Shown here: piece by piece, positions 10,724-22,173 of the stretch
How positions within the stretch are numbered: position 1 is the stretch's first letter
Layout: every line of letters starts with the position of its first letter
From: Chionoecetes opilio
Taxonomy: Eukaryota; Arthropoda; Malacostraca; Decapoda; Majidae
DNA: 64,000 nt
Assembly (NCBI GenBank): GCA_016584305.1
Contig: JACEEZ010002764.1
Span: 254,835 to 318,834, forward strand
Reading direction: 5' to 3'
Program-made: the position numbers and the translations under genes
Notes under the pieces: model-generated
Told to the model about the DNA's origin: nothing
Database searches by the model: none
The model's input: the letters and a program-made list of their open reading frames with translations, nothing else

Positions 10724-11220
10724 ATATTATATAATTTCATATTTCTTAGTCTCGTAAACGATTTTTTAGCTTTTTTACTTTTTTTTTATTTGATAAAATT
10801 ATGAACAAAAATTACGAAGATTAATATATCATATATACTGAAAAACCCAAACTATATGATATCCCTAGACCATATATCTTTTGTCGGGGGGAGCCGGCCC
10901 TATGCACTTTTTTTCAAAAAATTGTCGCTTGGAAAAATCCAAGATAAAATGGTCTATGATTATACCCATTCATGATTTAGGCACCGAGATATCCAGAGCC
11001 CAAAACCCGAATTTGGGATATCGGTACCACCCGGGGGGGATAATTCTCTTAGGTTTTTTTAGCTTGCTAATGTCTCTAGTTTTTTTTTGATATGATAGCC
11101 CCTTCACAGGTAGCTTTAAAGGTCTTTTCATTCTTGAAAAGACACACCCTACCGAAAATTCGAATTTTTTTAAAATGTCAAAATTGGGACGGGAAAAGCC
11201 TTTTTAAATGTCCTTTTAAT
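9291..11220. other. Error-rich copy of the 12894-15330 sequence
   Basis: Alignable module by module to the second unit but with many dropped bases and lengthened homopolymers, for example TATCTGTTATGCATGTAAAAAGG here versus TATCATGTTATGCATGTATAAAGG at about 13740. It includes an interrupted (CT)n at 10400-10572 and (AT)n at about 10671-10732. No reliable gene. An N stands at 11221. Confidence 0.75.
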
Positions 11221-11224
11221 NCAC

Positions 11225-12108
11225 CCCTTCTCATGCATACTCAAAAAAAAATACCCTATAGCACTCCCTACTGATCCAACGTGACATAATGGTTCCGCAG
11301 CACTATCGCGGACAGACAACAGACAGACACACCCACACACACACACACCTTTCGCTAATATATAAAATAATAAATATATATATGATATATATAATTATAT
11401 ATATTCATGTACATATTCAAATTAATATAATTATATCACATCATAATATAATATATATATATATAATAATATCAGTTAAAATATACCAGTTCACGTTTAT
11501 TAACTTAAAGATATTTTCTTATTATTAAAGTAGTATTATTCATCTTTTGTAATATTTATATGATTGCTAGCTTTATTTGCTGTATCGCGATTATCGGTCT
11601 AAGAACCTTCTTCAGCGCATATCTAAGATTTTTCTCTTTGTCATATAAGATGTGATTATAGCTCTTTATGACGTCCTCTTTCAGACCTTTCGGCCGTAGC
11701 TTGTCATGTTTTGCTGTTCCGACTTTCTGGTGTAAGACGCTTCTCACGATATGGAGATGTTTTCTCTCAGAGTGGTGAGCTGTTAAGATGAAGTTGAACG
11801 CTTATAGCGGTCTGCCTGTCACCAGCTTTAGCGCTCGTTGTTGTAGATCTTTTGCTATTGTCTTCTGGTAGACGCTGATTGGTTTTTGTCTTACGCTTGC
11901 TTCTGTGGAGTAGGCTGTTATTTGCTTTTGTTCTTTTCATGGATGGGTAGAGCTTGTCAGGTCGTTGCACCTGTCACGTCACTTGGATTGATCTCTTTAG
12001 ACAGTGCTTCTAGGTGGAATCCCGCATGACACATGTTCACATTCTGTATTTTCTTCCTAAATGTCTGTTATGATGATGCATGTTGTTCTAATAGTGACTT
12101 TTTGGGCT

Positions 12109-12115
<7 letters not shown>
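11225..12115. other. Second-unit start: degraded pearl-like tail and Penelope-like fragment
   Basis: Corresponds to 7600-8435 but with many deletions. The (ACAG)n/(CA)n/CTTTCGCTAATATAT end of a pearl-like element is readable at 11310-11370. The minus-strand peptide SMKRTKANNSLL at about 11900-11940 matches the Penelope-like tail of unit 1. The frame is broken repeatedly; no function. Confidence 0.65.
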
Positions 12116-12156
<41 letters not shown>

Positions 12157-12172
12157 GTATATATATGATAAT

Positions 12173-12204
<32 letters not shown>

Positions 12205-12238
12205 TAGATATAATTATACTGTAGATAGATAGATAATT
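12110..12238. repeat. (AT)n then (GATA)n microsatellite, unit 2
   Basis: Same composition as 8442-8595 but with different repeat numbers and a TATAATTATACTGTA interruption. Confidence 0.95.
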
Positions 12239-12272
12239 TTTCAGGATAACATAACGACACAAAATTTTCACA

Positions 12273-12515
12273 TTAATTTTCCTCATCAGAATCTGCAAAC
12301 TCATACATACTTGACGTCATTATCTTGATAAGGGAATCAGCAGATACTTTGACATCGTAGCACTTACTCTCAGTCATCAGGCGTCTGGTGTGAAGTAGTC
12401 CATCTAAAGTACTTGTTGATAGGCGATTTCTTGTCGTGGTTTTCATTCGGTTGAGAGGGGAAAACACCCTCTCTCCTGCAGCACTCGAAGGTGGAAGACA
12501 CATCAGTCTTATCAT
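12273..12515 (-). pseudogene. hAT transposase C-terminal dimerisation fragment, unit 2
   Basis: Second copy of the 80-residue hAT dimerisation remnant at 8634-8876. It differs at one visible residue (SSAAGERVF instead of SSAAAERVF). The near identity over this block, against the poor match further out, separates true duplication from sequence damage. Confidence 0.75.
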
Positions 12516-12827
12516 GAACTCGGCCAGGAATGGGAAGACAGGGTTCCATCCCCGGACGTCATTCTTCTCACTTTAATCCAAAACTTAACAAGAGAAGTCT
12601 CGTAAATTTCTTGGCATTCGCCACTCGCTGTCGATCTTTTGAAGAATGTCGCACATTCACAGGAGAAGGAAAGCAACCCTTAATAGGTGCTAATGTAGCT
12701 ACACTCTTTGCCTTCACGACTGATGAATGGTACCGGTACGGTACATGTATTGGACCAGCTTCCAACGGACCAGGAACCCGTCGACCAATTCTGGGTGACG
12801 TAATAATTGTGTGACTGACTTTAGTCA

Positions 12828-12945
<118 letters not shown>

Positions 12946-14044
12946 TGGATATATTGGGGATTTTCTTGCTAAATTCAAGGAAAATATGGAAATTTCATAA
13001 AAGTCTAGAAATCTGACTGAAATCCCAAAAATCTGGAAAAATCCAGACAAATCTGGTAATCTGTCAACACTGACTGAAGCGGCGAAGCCGCGGCGCGAAC
13101 AGTGTTGCCAGATACCTGTGCTCTATTTTGGCTAAGTATACTGCAGGAACTGATACAAAATTGGCTAACTTTCGATGGAAATTAGCTAAAAAAAAATAGG
13201 GCAAAATTTTTCAATGCATACATATTACATATCAGAACATTATAATATTGACTTATTCTACGTATGACATGAAATAAATATAATCAGTACTTACATTTAC
13301 AAATCCTGAATAAGGATATCCTGTCCAGCCTATTCGTCTGGCATGTACCCAGATGAAGTTGATCTGGGGATACCTGGCTTCTCTGGGGATACCATTTTTG
13401 ACTGATATTTAGCGCTTGTCACAGAATCCAACACATTGCTTGGGAATTCATATGTTTACAATTTACAATGTACATTGTTTGCCTCACCAGGAATTTCCGT
13501 TATCCAGTCCTTACAGAAATTCTCTTGGCGCCACTCTTTTCTAAATGTATGTGTATAGGCGTGTGTTGGCATCTTGATCATTTACCACACTGATAGATCA
13601 ATATATATGGTGACACACATTAGTTGGAGTACCTTGAATAATAATAGTAGTGACAACTCGACTTATGGGCGCCATCTTAGTGCCAGGGCCTCTCCGTTCA
13701 CTCTAGACCCGGGGAAGTTCTCAAGGCGTGACCCCGCAGTATATCATGTTATGCATGTATAAAGGATATACTGTTATCTTCGGAAATGTCTGTTCTATAA
13801 GATTATCAAATAAAACGCAGTAAAAAACATTAAATAAAGGTCATTATTAGACTCTGAAGAAAAATGCATGAACTTAACTTAAAATTCACTTAAACTCGTC
13901 GTCATGTAAAACTTTATGGGACAACATATTAGCTACATGGAACATATCAATAGAAGCAGAATTTTATTCGCTTTCTATTGATATATTTCGTTTACTGATA
14001 AATGCAGTAGTACCATGCATAAATTAACGTTAACTAAATAAAGC
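12946..14044. other. Non-coding repeat body, unit 2
   Basis: Contains blocks shared with unit 1. The later part (about 13790-14040: TCTGTTCTATAA..ATTATCAAATAAAACGCAGTAAA..CATGCATAAATTAACG) belongs to the foldback family found at 37110-37705, 47640-48365 and 49343-50704. No coding frame. Confidence 0.65.
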
Positions 14045-14444
14045 GCCGCGCCGGCCGGCATATTCGCCTGATTTGAAGAGTTTGTAGTCTAGGGATATCA
14101 ACCGCCAATCACGGTTGTCAGATCTCGTGACGTCACACAAAGGGGTGGAGCTAACGTGAATCGCCGTGAGCGAAGCCCTCAGAACTCGTGACGTCACACA
14201 AAGGGGTGGAGCTAACGTGAATCGCCGTGAAGCGAGGCCCTGTGCTCTCTCTCTCTCTCTCTCTCTCTCTCCAATACCTGAAGGCAGTGAAGGGGTGAAG
14301 GGAGGTATGAAGGGAAAAGTTTAAGGGGGTGAGGGGGGAGGTATTGAATGGGTGAAGGGAGGTATTTGAAGGGTGATAAGGGAAGCTCTCTCTCTCTCTC
14401 TCTCTCTCTCTCCCCTTCTATCTCTATCACCGCTTCAGGTATTT

Positions 14445-14505
<61 letters not shown>

Positions 14506-14775
14506 CCCATGCCCACCCTTCAAATACCTCCCTTCACCCCTTCAATACCTCCCCCCTCACCCCCTTAAACTTTTCCCTTCATACCTGCCTTCACCCCTTC
14601 ACTGCCTTCAGGTATTGGAGAGAGAGAGAGAGAGAGAGAGAGCACAGGGCCTCGCTTCACGGCGATTCACGTTAGCTCCACCCCTTTGTGTGACGTCACG
14701 AGATCTGACAACCGTGATTGGCGGTTGATATCCCTAGACCACAAACTCTTCCAAATCAGGCGAATATGCCGCCGG

Positions 14776-14785
<10 letters not shown>
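14045..14785. mobile_element. Large palindrome (foldback element) present only in tandem unit 2
   Basis: The left arm (from GCCGGCCGGCATATTCGCC) and right arm (ending GGCGAATATGCCGCCGGCCGG) are reverse complements. Nested inside are matching arms with GTGACGTCAC, GGTGGAGCTAACGTGAATCGCC, an AGGTATTGAA/CTTCAATACC region, and (CT)n facing (GA)n. The centre lies near 14410. Unit 1 has a single GCCGGCCGG at the corresponding site (about 10393). The left arm repeats its CTCGTGACGTCACACAAAGG block once (about 14124 and 14183). No ORF beyond dinucleotide translation. Confidence 0.8.
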
Positions 14786-15171
<386 letters not shown>

Positions 15172-15277
15172 CCATAGACCACTATATCTCTTTGTCGGGC
15201 GGAGCAGGCCGCTATGCAGCTTGTAATTTCAAAACATTGTCGCGTGAACAGTCCAGAGATAAAGTGGTCTATGATTA
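15172..15277. mobile_element. Roughly 105-bp inverted-repeat unit (mini-MITE), copy in unit 2
   Basis: Bounded by CCATAGACCACTATATCTC and its near reverse complement GAGATAAAGTGGTCTATG, with a GGCCGCTATGCAGC core. Further copies lie at 48368-48476 and, damaged, at about 10865-10970. Always placed just outside the foldback family, so it may be that family's true terminus. Confidence 0.6.
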
Positions 15278-15431
15278 TACCTATTCACTGATTCAGGCAC
15301 CGAGAGAAGCTTATCCATATAATACCGGCACAAGTTTACTAATGGTGGAGCGTCCAGTCAAAGCGGACGAAATTGGATTCATGATGAATCGGAAGATGAA
15401 TGTCAAAATTTCCATTGCTATTCTTGGTTGT

Positions 15432-15433
<2 letters not shown>

Positions 15434-15492
<59 letters not shown>
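15434..15492. repeat. (GA)n microsatellite
   Basis: Uninterrupted GA run of about 58 bp. Confidence 0.98.
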
Positions 15493-15494
<2 letters not shown>

Positions 15495-15792
15495 TAAGGA
15501 AAGGACGAAAAAGACAATAAAGGCTTTAATTAATTAACAATAGAAAGATGAAAAAAGAAAGGGAATAGAGGAGAAGAAATGACCAAAAAATATTGACAAT
15601 AAAAATAAATGACAATAAAAAAAATAAAAAAAGACTGTTAAACACTTCTTTCGTCTTCGCTTAGTTCTTCGAAGGCGCCGAAATGGGCCACCATACGACA
15701 TCCCCAAAACATTAGTTAACAGTAAATACCTTGTAATCTTTCTTTGTCTTTCTCTGAGCAGTAACACCACATCAATATGTACACGGACTATG

Positions 15793-16090
15793 TCGCCTTC
15801 GTGGTGCAGTGGCTAGCGTGCCTGGCTACGAATCTGCGGGCCCTGGTTCGATCCCGGGCCAGGGCAAGTCGGTGACCAGCCTACCCAGCTGTTCTTCCTT
15901 CCTTTCGGGGTTGATAAATGGGTACCTGGGGTAACCTGGGGAAGGTAACTGTGGTAACCCGGGAGTCACACTAGCCCCGTGTCCCGGGGTAACGGGACAC
16001 ACCCACCACAGGCTCTAAGGGCTAATGCCACGGAGATGAGCACCGCATGCCACGCGCAGCTTAGCGTATGCTCCCATCTTGACCTCTTTA
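15793..16090 (+). mobile_element. tRNA-derived SINE
   Basis: The head is tRNA-like with an A box (GTGGTGCAGTGGCTAGCG) and a B box (GGTTCGATCCC) whose flanks CCCTGG/CCAGGG form a T-arm. A body without tRNA structure follows, with GGTAACTGTGGTAACCCGGG and GTCCCGGGGTAACGGGAC palindromic parts, as in tRNA-derived SINEs. The cloverleaf is not clean and the 3' body continues, so this is not counted as a functional tRNA gene. The 3' end is uncertain. Confidence 0.65.
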
Positions 16091-16495
16091 TGTAAAGCAT
16101 ACGTTTGGGGAAGACGCTGGTGATAGATAGTGTTATTTTCTTCAATACGCAACATTGCCTCCCATTCCATGTGTTCTTCATCGGCAGATATTCAAAGATA
16201 AAATCACATATAATTATCATGCACGAAAGTATGTGTCTTGCGCATCGCTGGCCAGTTACATTACAAGCACAATGCACGTGTTGCTGTATTAGTTTCAATA
16301 ACCTATTTTAATATTTCTTTAAAGTATGATAATATGTGAGATTAAAATTCATACCGCATGTTACTGCAACCAAAAAAAATAGAGTTTTTACGCCATTGGG
16401 AATCAAATAATATTAACCCCTTGAGACCCAGAACGTAATTTACCATTGTAATTTGGGTTCCATTGGACGATTTTTAGTGACTATGAGCAATCTAT

Positions 16496-17419
16496 CTATA
16501 ATAATATAAGCGAAAGTGTGTGTGTGTGTGTGTGTGTGTCTGTCTGTCTGTCTGTCTATCCGCGATTGGTGCCGCCCCCTGTGGCGGAATCCCATCATAT
16601 GTCACAGTTTTGGAATCAGGTTGACCAGGGGAAGGTTTTAAGCCCACTTATAAGATGATCCGATCACTTTTTTCTCTTTTTTTTTAGCAGCCTATTAGCG
16701 AGAACTGAAGAAAAAAAAGTGGGTTGCGAGAATTGAGGAAACCTTGATGTAGGGTGATGGGTAATGGGTGAGTGAATGGGTGGGGTGATGGGTGAGTGAA
16801 TGGGTGGGGGGTGATGGGTGATGGGTGAGGGAATAGGTGGGGGGTGATGGGTAATGGGTGAGTGAATGGGTGTGTGGTGATGGGTAATGGGTGAGTGAAT
16901 GGGTATGTGGTGATGGGTAATGGGTGAGTGAATGGGTGGGGGGTGATGGGTAATGGGTGAGTGAATGGGTGGGGGGAATACATACATTTCAGGAAAGTTA
17001 GAAGGGTCTATCTGGAGAGTCTGTTTGGTGGGCCGAGGTGGTGGGTAATGGGTCTATCTGGAGAGTCTGTGTTTGGTGGGCCGAAGGCCCACCAATAGCC
17101 CTCCGCAGGAGCTAGCCAAAAAGTCCGCCCGGAGGGTGGCTTTGCTTTCAGGAAAGTTAGAAGGGGCTATGATGTGAATGGATTGGCGTTAATACATACA
17201 TTTCTACATCCATGATTTCAGGAAAGTTAGAAGGGGCTATCTGGAGAGTCTGTGTTTGGTGGGCCGAGGTGGTGGGTAATGGGTCTATCTGTAGAGTCTG
17301 TGTTTGGTGGGCCTTCGGCCCACCAAACACAGGTGGTGGGCCGAAGGCCAGAAGGCCCACCAATAGCCCTCCGCAGGAGCTGGCCAAAAAGGCCGCCCGG
17401 AGGGCGGCTTTGCGGCTAG
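16496..17419 (+). mobile_element. Pearl/Helentron-like element, copy 2
   Basis: Starts ATAATATAAGCGAAAG, then (GT)n, a (CTGT)n tetranucleotide, CCGCGATTGGTGCCGCCCC, a conserved CCACTTATAAGATGATCCG block, a GGGTGATGGGTAATGGGTGA minisatellite (about 16755-16975), and two successive tail modules with GGTGGGCC hairpins. It ends GCGGCTTTGCGGCTAGTA. The internal tail duplication (GCCCTCCGCAGGAGCT twice) makes it longer than copy 3. It is joined head-to-tail to copy 3 with no spacer, a pattern known for Helitron-related elements. No transposase. Confidence 0.75.
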
Positions 17420-18268
17420 TAATAATATAAGCGAAAGTGTGTGTGTGTGTGTGTCTGTCTGTCTGTCCGCGATTGGTGCCGCCCCCTGTGGCGGAATCCC
17501 ATCATATGTCACAGTTTTGGAATCAGGTTGACCAGGGGAAGGTTTTAAGCCCACTTATAAGATGATCCGATCACTTTTTTTCTCTTTTTTTTTTAGCAGC
17601 CTATTAGCGAGAACTGTGAAGAAAAAAAAGTGGGTTGCGAGAATTGAGGAAACCTTGATGTAGGGTGATGGGTAATAGGTGAGTGAATGGGTGGGGTGAT
17701 GGGTAATGGGTGTGGGGTGATGGGTGAGTGAATGGGTGTGTGGTGATGGGTAATGGGTGAGTGAATGGGTGGGGGGTGATGGGTAATGGGTGAGGGAATG
17801 GGTGGGGGGAATACATACATTTCAGGAAAGTTAGAAGGGGCTATCTGGAGAGTCTGTTTGGTGGGCCGAGGTGGTGGGTAATGGGTCTATCTGGAGAGTC
17901 GGCCTTCGGCCCACCAAACACAGGTGGTGGGCCGAAGGCCTATCAATAGCCCTCCGCAGGAGCTAGCCAAAAAGTCCGCCCGGAGGGCGGCTTTGCTCTC
18001 AGGAAAGTTAGAAGGGGCTATGATGTGAATGGGTTGGCGTTAATACATACATTTCTACATCCATGATTTCAGGAAAGTTAGAAGGGGCTATCTGGAGAGT
18101 CTGTGTTTGGTGGGCCGAGGTGGTGGGTAATGGGTCTATCTGGAGAGCACCACCTGTGTTTGGTGGGCCAAAGGCCCACCAAACACAGGTGGTGGGCCAA
18201 AGGCCCACCAATAGCCCTCCGCAGGAGCTAGCCAAAAAGGTCGCCCGGAGGGCGGCTTTGCGGCTAGT
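17420..18268 (+). mobile_element. Pearl/Helentron-like element, copy 3
   Basis: Same module order as copy 2 with a shorter minisatellite. Starts ATAATATAAGCGAAAG right after the end of copy 2 and ends GCGGCTAGTA at the resumption of the host MITE. It contains the perfect hairpins GGTGGGCC(A/T)..GGCCCACC and GCCGCCCTCCGGGCGGC-like arms near the terminus. Confidence 0.75.
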
Positions 18269-18464
18269 ATTTTATAAATGTGACCTGTTTAGTATCCTCG
18301 TCGACTAACTAATTTGGTATATAAGTTACTTTTCGTAAGATAATGACTAACAACAAACGATCTTTATAGCAAATGAAAGATCTGGGCGTGAAGGAGTTAA
18401 TGAGACGAATATAAATTTATTCAAATGAATTGACCCGGCCAAGTTTTTCTCTGAACTCTAACAC

Positions 18465-19290
18465 CACGCTGGTCGCTATAGTCGTGGCATGGTTGTGGTC
18501 GCTATAGTCGTGGCATGGTTTTGGTCGCTATAGTCGTGGCATGGTTTTGGTCGCTATAGTCGTGGCATGGTTTTGGTCGCTATAGTCGTGGCATGGTTTT
18601 GGTCGCTATAGTCGTGGCATGGTTTTGGTCGCTATAGTCGTGGCATGGTTTTGGTTGCTATAGTCGTGGCATGGTTTTGGTCGCTATAGTCGTGCCATGG
18701 TTTTGTTTGCTATAGTCGTGGCATGGTTTTGTTCGCTATAGTCGTGGCATGGTTTTGGTCGCTATAGTCGTGGCATGGTTTTCTTCGCTATAGTCGTGGC
18801 ATGGTTTTGTTCGCTATAGTCGTGGCATGGTTTTCTTCGCTATAGTCGTGGCATGGTTTTCTTCGCTATAGTTGTGGCATGGTTTTGGTCGCTATAGTCG
18901 TGCCATGGTTTTGTTGGCTATAGTCGTGGCATGGTTTTGTTGGCTATAGTCGCGGCATGGTTTTGGTCGCTATAGTCGTGGCATGGTTTTGGTCGCTATA
19001 GTCGTGGCATGGTTTTGGTCGCTATAGTCGTGGCATGGTTTTGGTCGCTATAGTCGTGGCATGGTTTTGGTCGCTATAGTTGTGATATGGTTTTGGTCGC
19101 TATAGTCGTGGCATGGTTTTCTTCGCTATAGTCGTGCCATGGTTTTGTTCGCTATAGTCGTAGCATGGTCTTTGGTCGCTATAGTCGTGGCATGGTTTTG
19201 GTCGCTATAGTCGTGGCATGGTTTTGGTCGCTATAGTTGTGGCATGGTTTTGGTTGCTATAGTCGTGCCATGGTTTTGGTCGCTTTGGGC
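18465..19290. repeat. 26-bp satellite array, about 31 copies
   Basis: The unit contains CTATAGTCGTGGCATGGTTT followed by a variable T/G-T-C-G step. Variants (GTGCCATGG, TTCTTCGCT, TTGTTGGCT) are interspersed and partly shared between neighbours, showing local homogenisation. 26 is not a multiple of 3 and no frame is open. Confidence 0.97.
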
Positions 19291-20003
19291 TCAGTATTCC
19301 GCAACATATGCATACTATAATGCTTTACACACCAAAGTTCTTGGCTCCATTAGCATGTGTAAATAATTGCCTTTGTGACATACAAGACAGTGTGCCTCGG
19401 TGCTGTCTTCCTGGTCTTTGTGTTTAGCGGGCAGGAACCAAGACGCAGGACATATTAACTAAACCCTTCAATATTAACATATAACCTATATAATTGCAGG
19501 TCAGAAAATTAAAAAAACATTATAGGACAATAAGATCAAGGAAAAACGATCACAAATGGATGATTGCGTGTTTAAATAGTCTGGGTCACCACAGTTAACC
19601 TTGCGAGACCCTTTCCAAGTAGTCGATTATATCAAATAGACGTCAATAATAAAGGACTGCGGGATGGACTCTGAATCGACTGACTTTGTTAAGTAATTCC
19701 ACGAATACTTGTAAATGCGTGGTGGACGACTATACACGACACCACGAATAATGGACTACATAATTGATAACCAAAGAATAAGAAGCAATGCCTAAATATG
19801 CGTATTATTTCAGCCTATCTCGAGACCATAAAAGGGTAGGTAGTGTTCCCTCTCATGTTTTACACTGCTATCCTTTTTCTATCACAGCTACCAACGTGTC
19901 CTGAAGAGAGACTGAATAATTATATAAAAAAAAACTGTCATTGACTATGCCCGTGTGAGTGCAAAGTGTAATTTATCGTAGGTGACAAGACTGTCTATAC
20001 TAT
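19291..20003. other. Non-coding, nothing recognised
   Basis: Ordinary-complexity sequence without a credible coding frame or repeat. Confidence 0.6.
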
Positions 20004-20483
20004 TAGTCCGTCAGGTGAACCCCCATTTTTAGCCAACCGGTACACTCAAGATGGCAAAGACTCATTGGTATCATTGGAAAGCTAAGGTATTCAGGAACTC
20101 ATTTTGCCCTGGTAGCAGTCTGGATTTAGCAGCTTTCATATTTGTATCGCCTATTGAACAGACCACCTATTGGCGAACAAATCCCGCCAAATGCGGTAAA
20201 ACCTGTAAGGGGTACATTCATGTTAGGACTGCATGTCATGGTTCTACAGAGGTATGCCAAGTGCCATTTGTTTTTTTAGCTTTAATTATGTTCATATAAT
20301 GCCATTGTAGTAACAAGTTTGGTCAAATCAAAAGATTTTGTACTTTTTGAGCCAAAATCTTATAATGCCGATAATATACGCATTGCTATATCTTTGCAAT
20401 CAGATAAGTTATTGATATTGATAAGTATTGTTTTCATATTCAATACCTCCATATTCAGACAGAGGGATCGTATGTAGCCATTA

Positions 20484-21720
20484 TTAGTCAATGTTATCCC
20501 AGGCCAGTGTAGTATTGACATGGGCTTTGATAGTTTCTGGCAGGACAACATCATCATCATCAGTTGCAGCAAGTTTTCCAAGGCATAGTGCCGTGTCATT
20601 CTCCTCAATGACGGTGTGTGACACACCATGTCCTAAGCGATTCAACATCTGAATAATCTCGACGTTTCCAGTCAAAGCCTTAACGACGCAGGGTAACAGG
20701 ATGTGCTTTGGTGGAACTTGCGACCCACTACTCACAACGTAGACTAGGTCCTGGGAAAAGGAGTCAACGAGCATCATGGTACGCTGTGATGGGTTCTTAG
20801 GTGTCATATTTCCACAAAGTAGTCCATACAAGAACTGCCTTACAGCTTCTGGTGCAGTGGTGGTAGGCTCATTCATTGCTGATGGTAGAAATGGCCATTG
20901 CTTAGGGACTTGATAGCAGATCTCAGATGTGAAGCCGTCTTGTTTATTACAGATGTAATTTCAGATGACTGAATCTGACTGACTCAAGTTCTTTCTTTAA
21001 TTGATGGTTCTCTTTGGCTAGATCGTATATCGTCAGAGTATATGGGAAGACCAATATCTTTCCTTTATCATCAGGACACATATGGAGTGTATCGTTGAAC
21101 TCCGCTTCCAGCTTTCTCCGTATGTGTTTCCTTGTCGAGTCCCTCACAGCAGTTATTCCTTCAGAATGCATGTACGTTGATAGCAGATGAGCAAGATAAG
21201 TCAATGTGACAACCTTTGGATACTGAAACAGCTCTTGCCTGATATACTGGAAAAGTTGCAAGTAGGCTTCTGTTTCAGCAATCTTGTATTTAGCACCAGG
21301 GTCATCATTTGCATCATCTTTGGTATGGTCAATGATGGCATCTTTCACACTGGTATACGATCGGTAACAAGAGCTATGATACCATGCTTCAGCAGCAACT
21401 ATGTTTCATGATGTGACAGCGAGGATGTGCTCATCTTGTCTCTTTGTTGCTATATCTCGTAAAGTATTATCTGCTCTCAACTCAGTACACTGTGTTAACT
21501 TCTCTCTTGTGTTCGTGCCTTTGATATACTTGGATCGTCCAGGTGGGCAGAATATACATGTTTTCTCCATTACTCTTGAGCTGCTTGAAGGTAGTCTTCT
21601 CAATGTTCTTCGCTTAGTAGCAACTTCACCTGCAGTAGTCATTTCAAGTTTATCCAAGTCCCGTTTCATCGTGAACAGTTTACGGCACTTGAGATGATAC
21701 GGACGGAGTCTGTGGCAGTT
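20484..21720 (-). pseudogene. Unnamed multi-copy family protein, broken N-terminal part, inside the TIR element
   Basis: Three open stretches run in order on the minus strand: 21669-21406, 21348-20947 and 20876-20484. The first two share a frame split by one in-frame TGA near 21392; a frameshift and stop separate the last. Upstream lies YHLKC...LFTMKRDLDKLE, then CIFCPPG, then AEAWYHSSCYRSYT, so a CxxC...HxxxC zinc-binding N-terminus is likely. Next come TYLAHLLSTYMHSEG, a Lys/Glu-rich coil (LAKENHQLKKEL), then PPKHILLPCVVKALTGN and LNRLGHGVSH. The frame stops at TTLAWDNID. I recall these motifs from large uncharacterised repeated proteins of cnidarians, molluscs and crustaceans, where the chain continues much further, so this copy is C-terminally truncated. 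Function unknown; transposase is an inference from the TIRs. Confidence 0.6.
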
Positions 21721-22173
21721 CTCCTCCCTCTCTCAGGTTTTCTGCAACTGTCAAGATAGCTTGATGCTGCCTGAGTCTGGCTGCCCTTAGTAGTGTGTTC
21801 CAGGAGTCGAGATCCCGAGGTGATGTAAGGCCAGCGTGAGGATCTTCATCAGTTGTGTGGATAATACAGACAGGAATTGTCTCATCCGTGGCTGATTAGC
21901 TTCTCATTCACAAGTGTTACCTGCAAAGATAAGAAATAAACTTAAGAACTCTTGCAATTATTGGCAATTAGCTGATATTTTTTCTAAACATATTATATGC
22001 TGCTGTTGATTTGCTGCAAAATTCAAAATATTATGGAAGGATCAATAGTGGCTGCATTCGATTCCTTGAATCTGAAAATGTATAACTAAATATTTTATTT
22101 ATGTCATTATCACATATGGTTGCTAAGATATGACGATAAGTCGATTTTCAATATTTATCTGGTGGCCATCCTG
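21720..22173. other. Interior non-coding part of the TIR element
   Basis: Contains a short minus-strand extension of the gene's zinc-finger region near 21720 and AT-rich sequence without an open frame. Confidence 0.5.

Larger units (their letters stand above)
16413..18400 (+). mobile_element. TTAA-flanked MITE (piggyBac-like ends), copy A, split by two pearl-like elements
   Basis: The left part (16413-16495) starts TTAACCCCTTGAGACC and the right part (18269-18400) ends GGGCGTGAAGGAGTTAA. Joined, they match the intact copies at 45386-45595 and 45874-46087, each about 205 bp between TTAA or near-TTAA flanks. CC-starting termini and TTAA target duplication are the hallmark of piggyBac-type elements. 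The two pearl-like elements are inserted near its middle in an AT-rich TATA site. Confidence 0.75.

Noticed and set aside
15793..15866. Functional tRNA gene
   Set aside because: The anticodon arm does not fold cleanly and the sequence runs on into a SINE body.
16664..16987. His/Pro-rich secreted-looking repeat proteins (also 17593-17820 and 46584-47088)
   Set aside because: Translations of the minisatellite core of pearl-like elements.
18465..19290. CRISPR-like regular repeat
   Set aside because: No spacers: simple 26-bp satellite.
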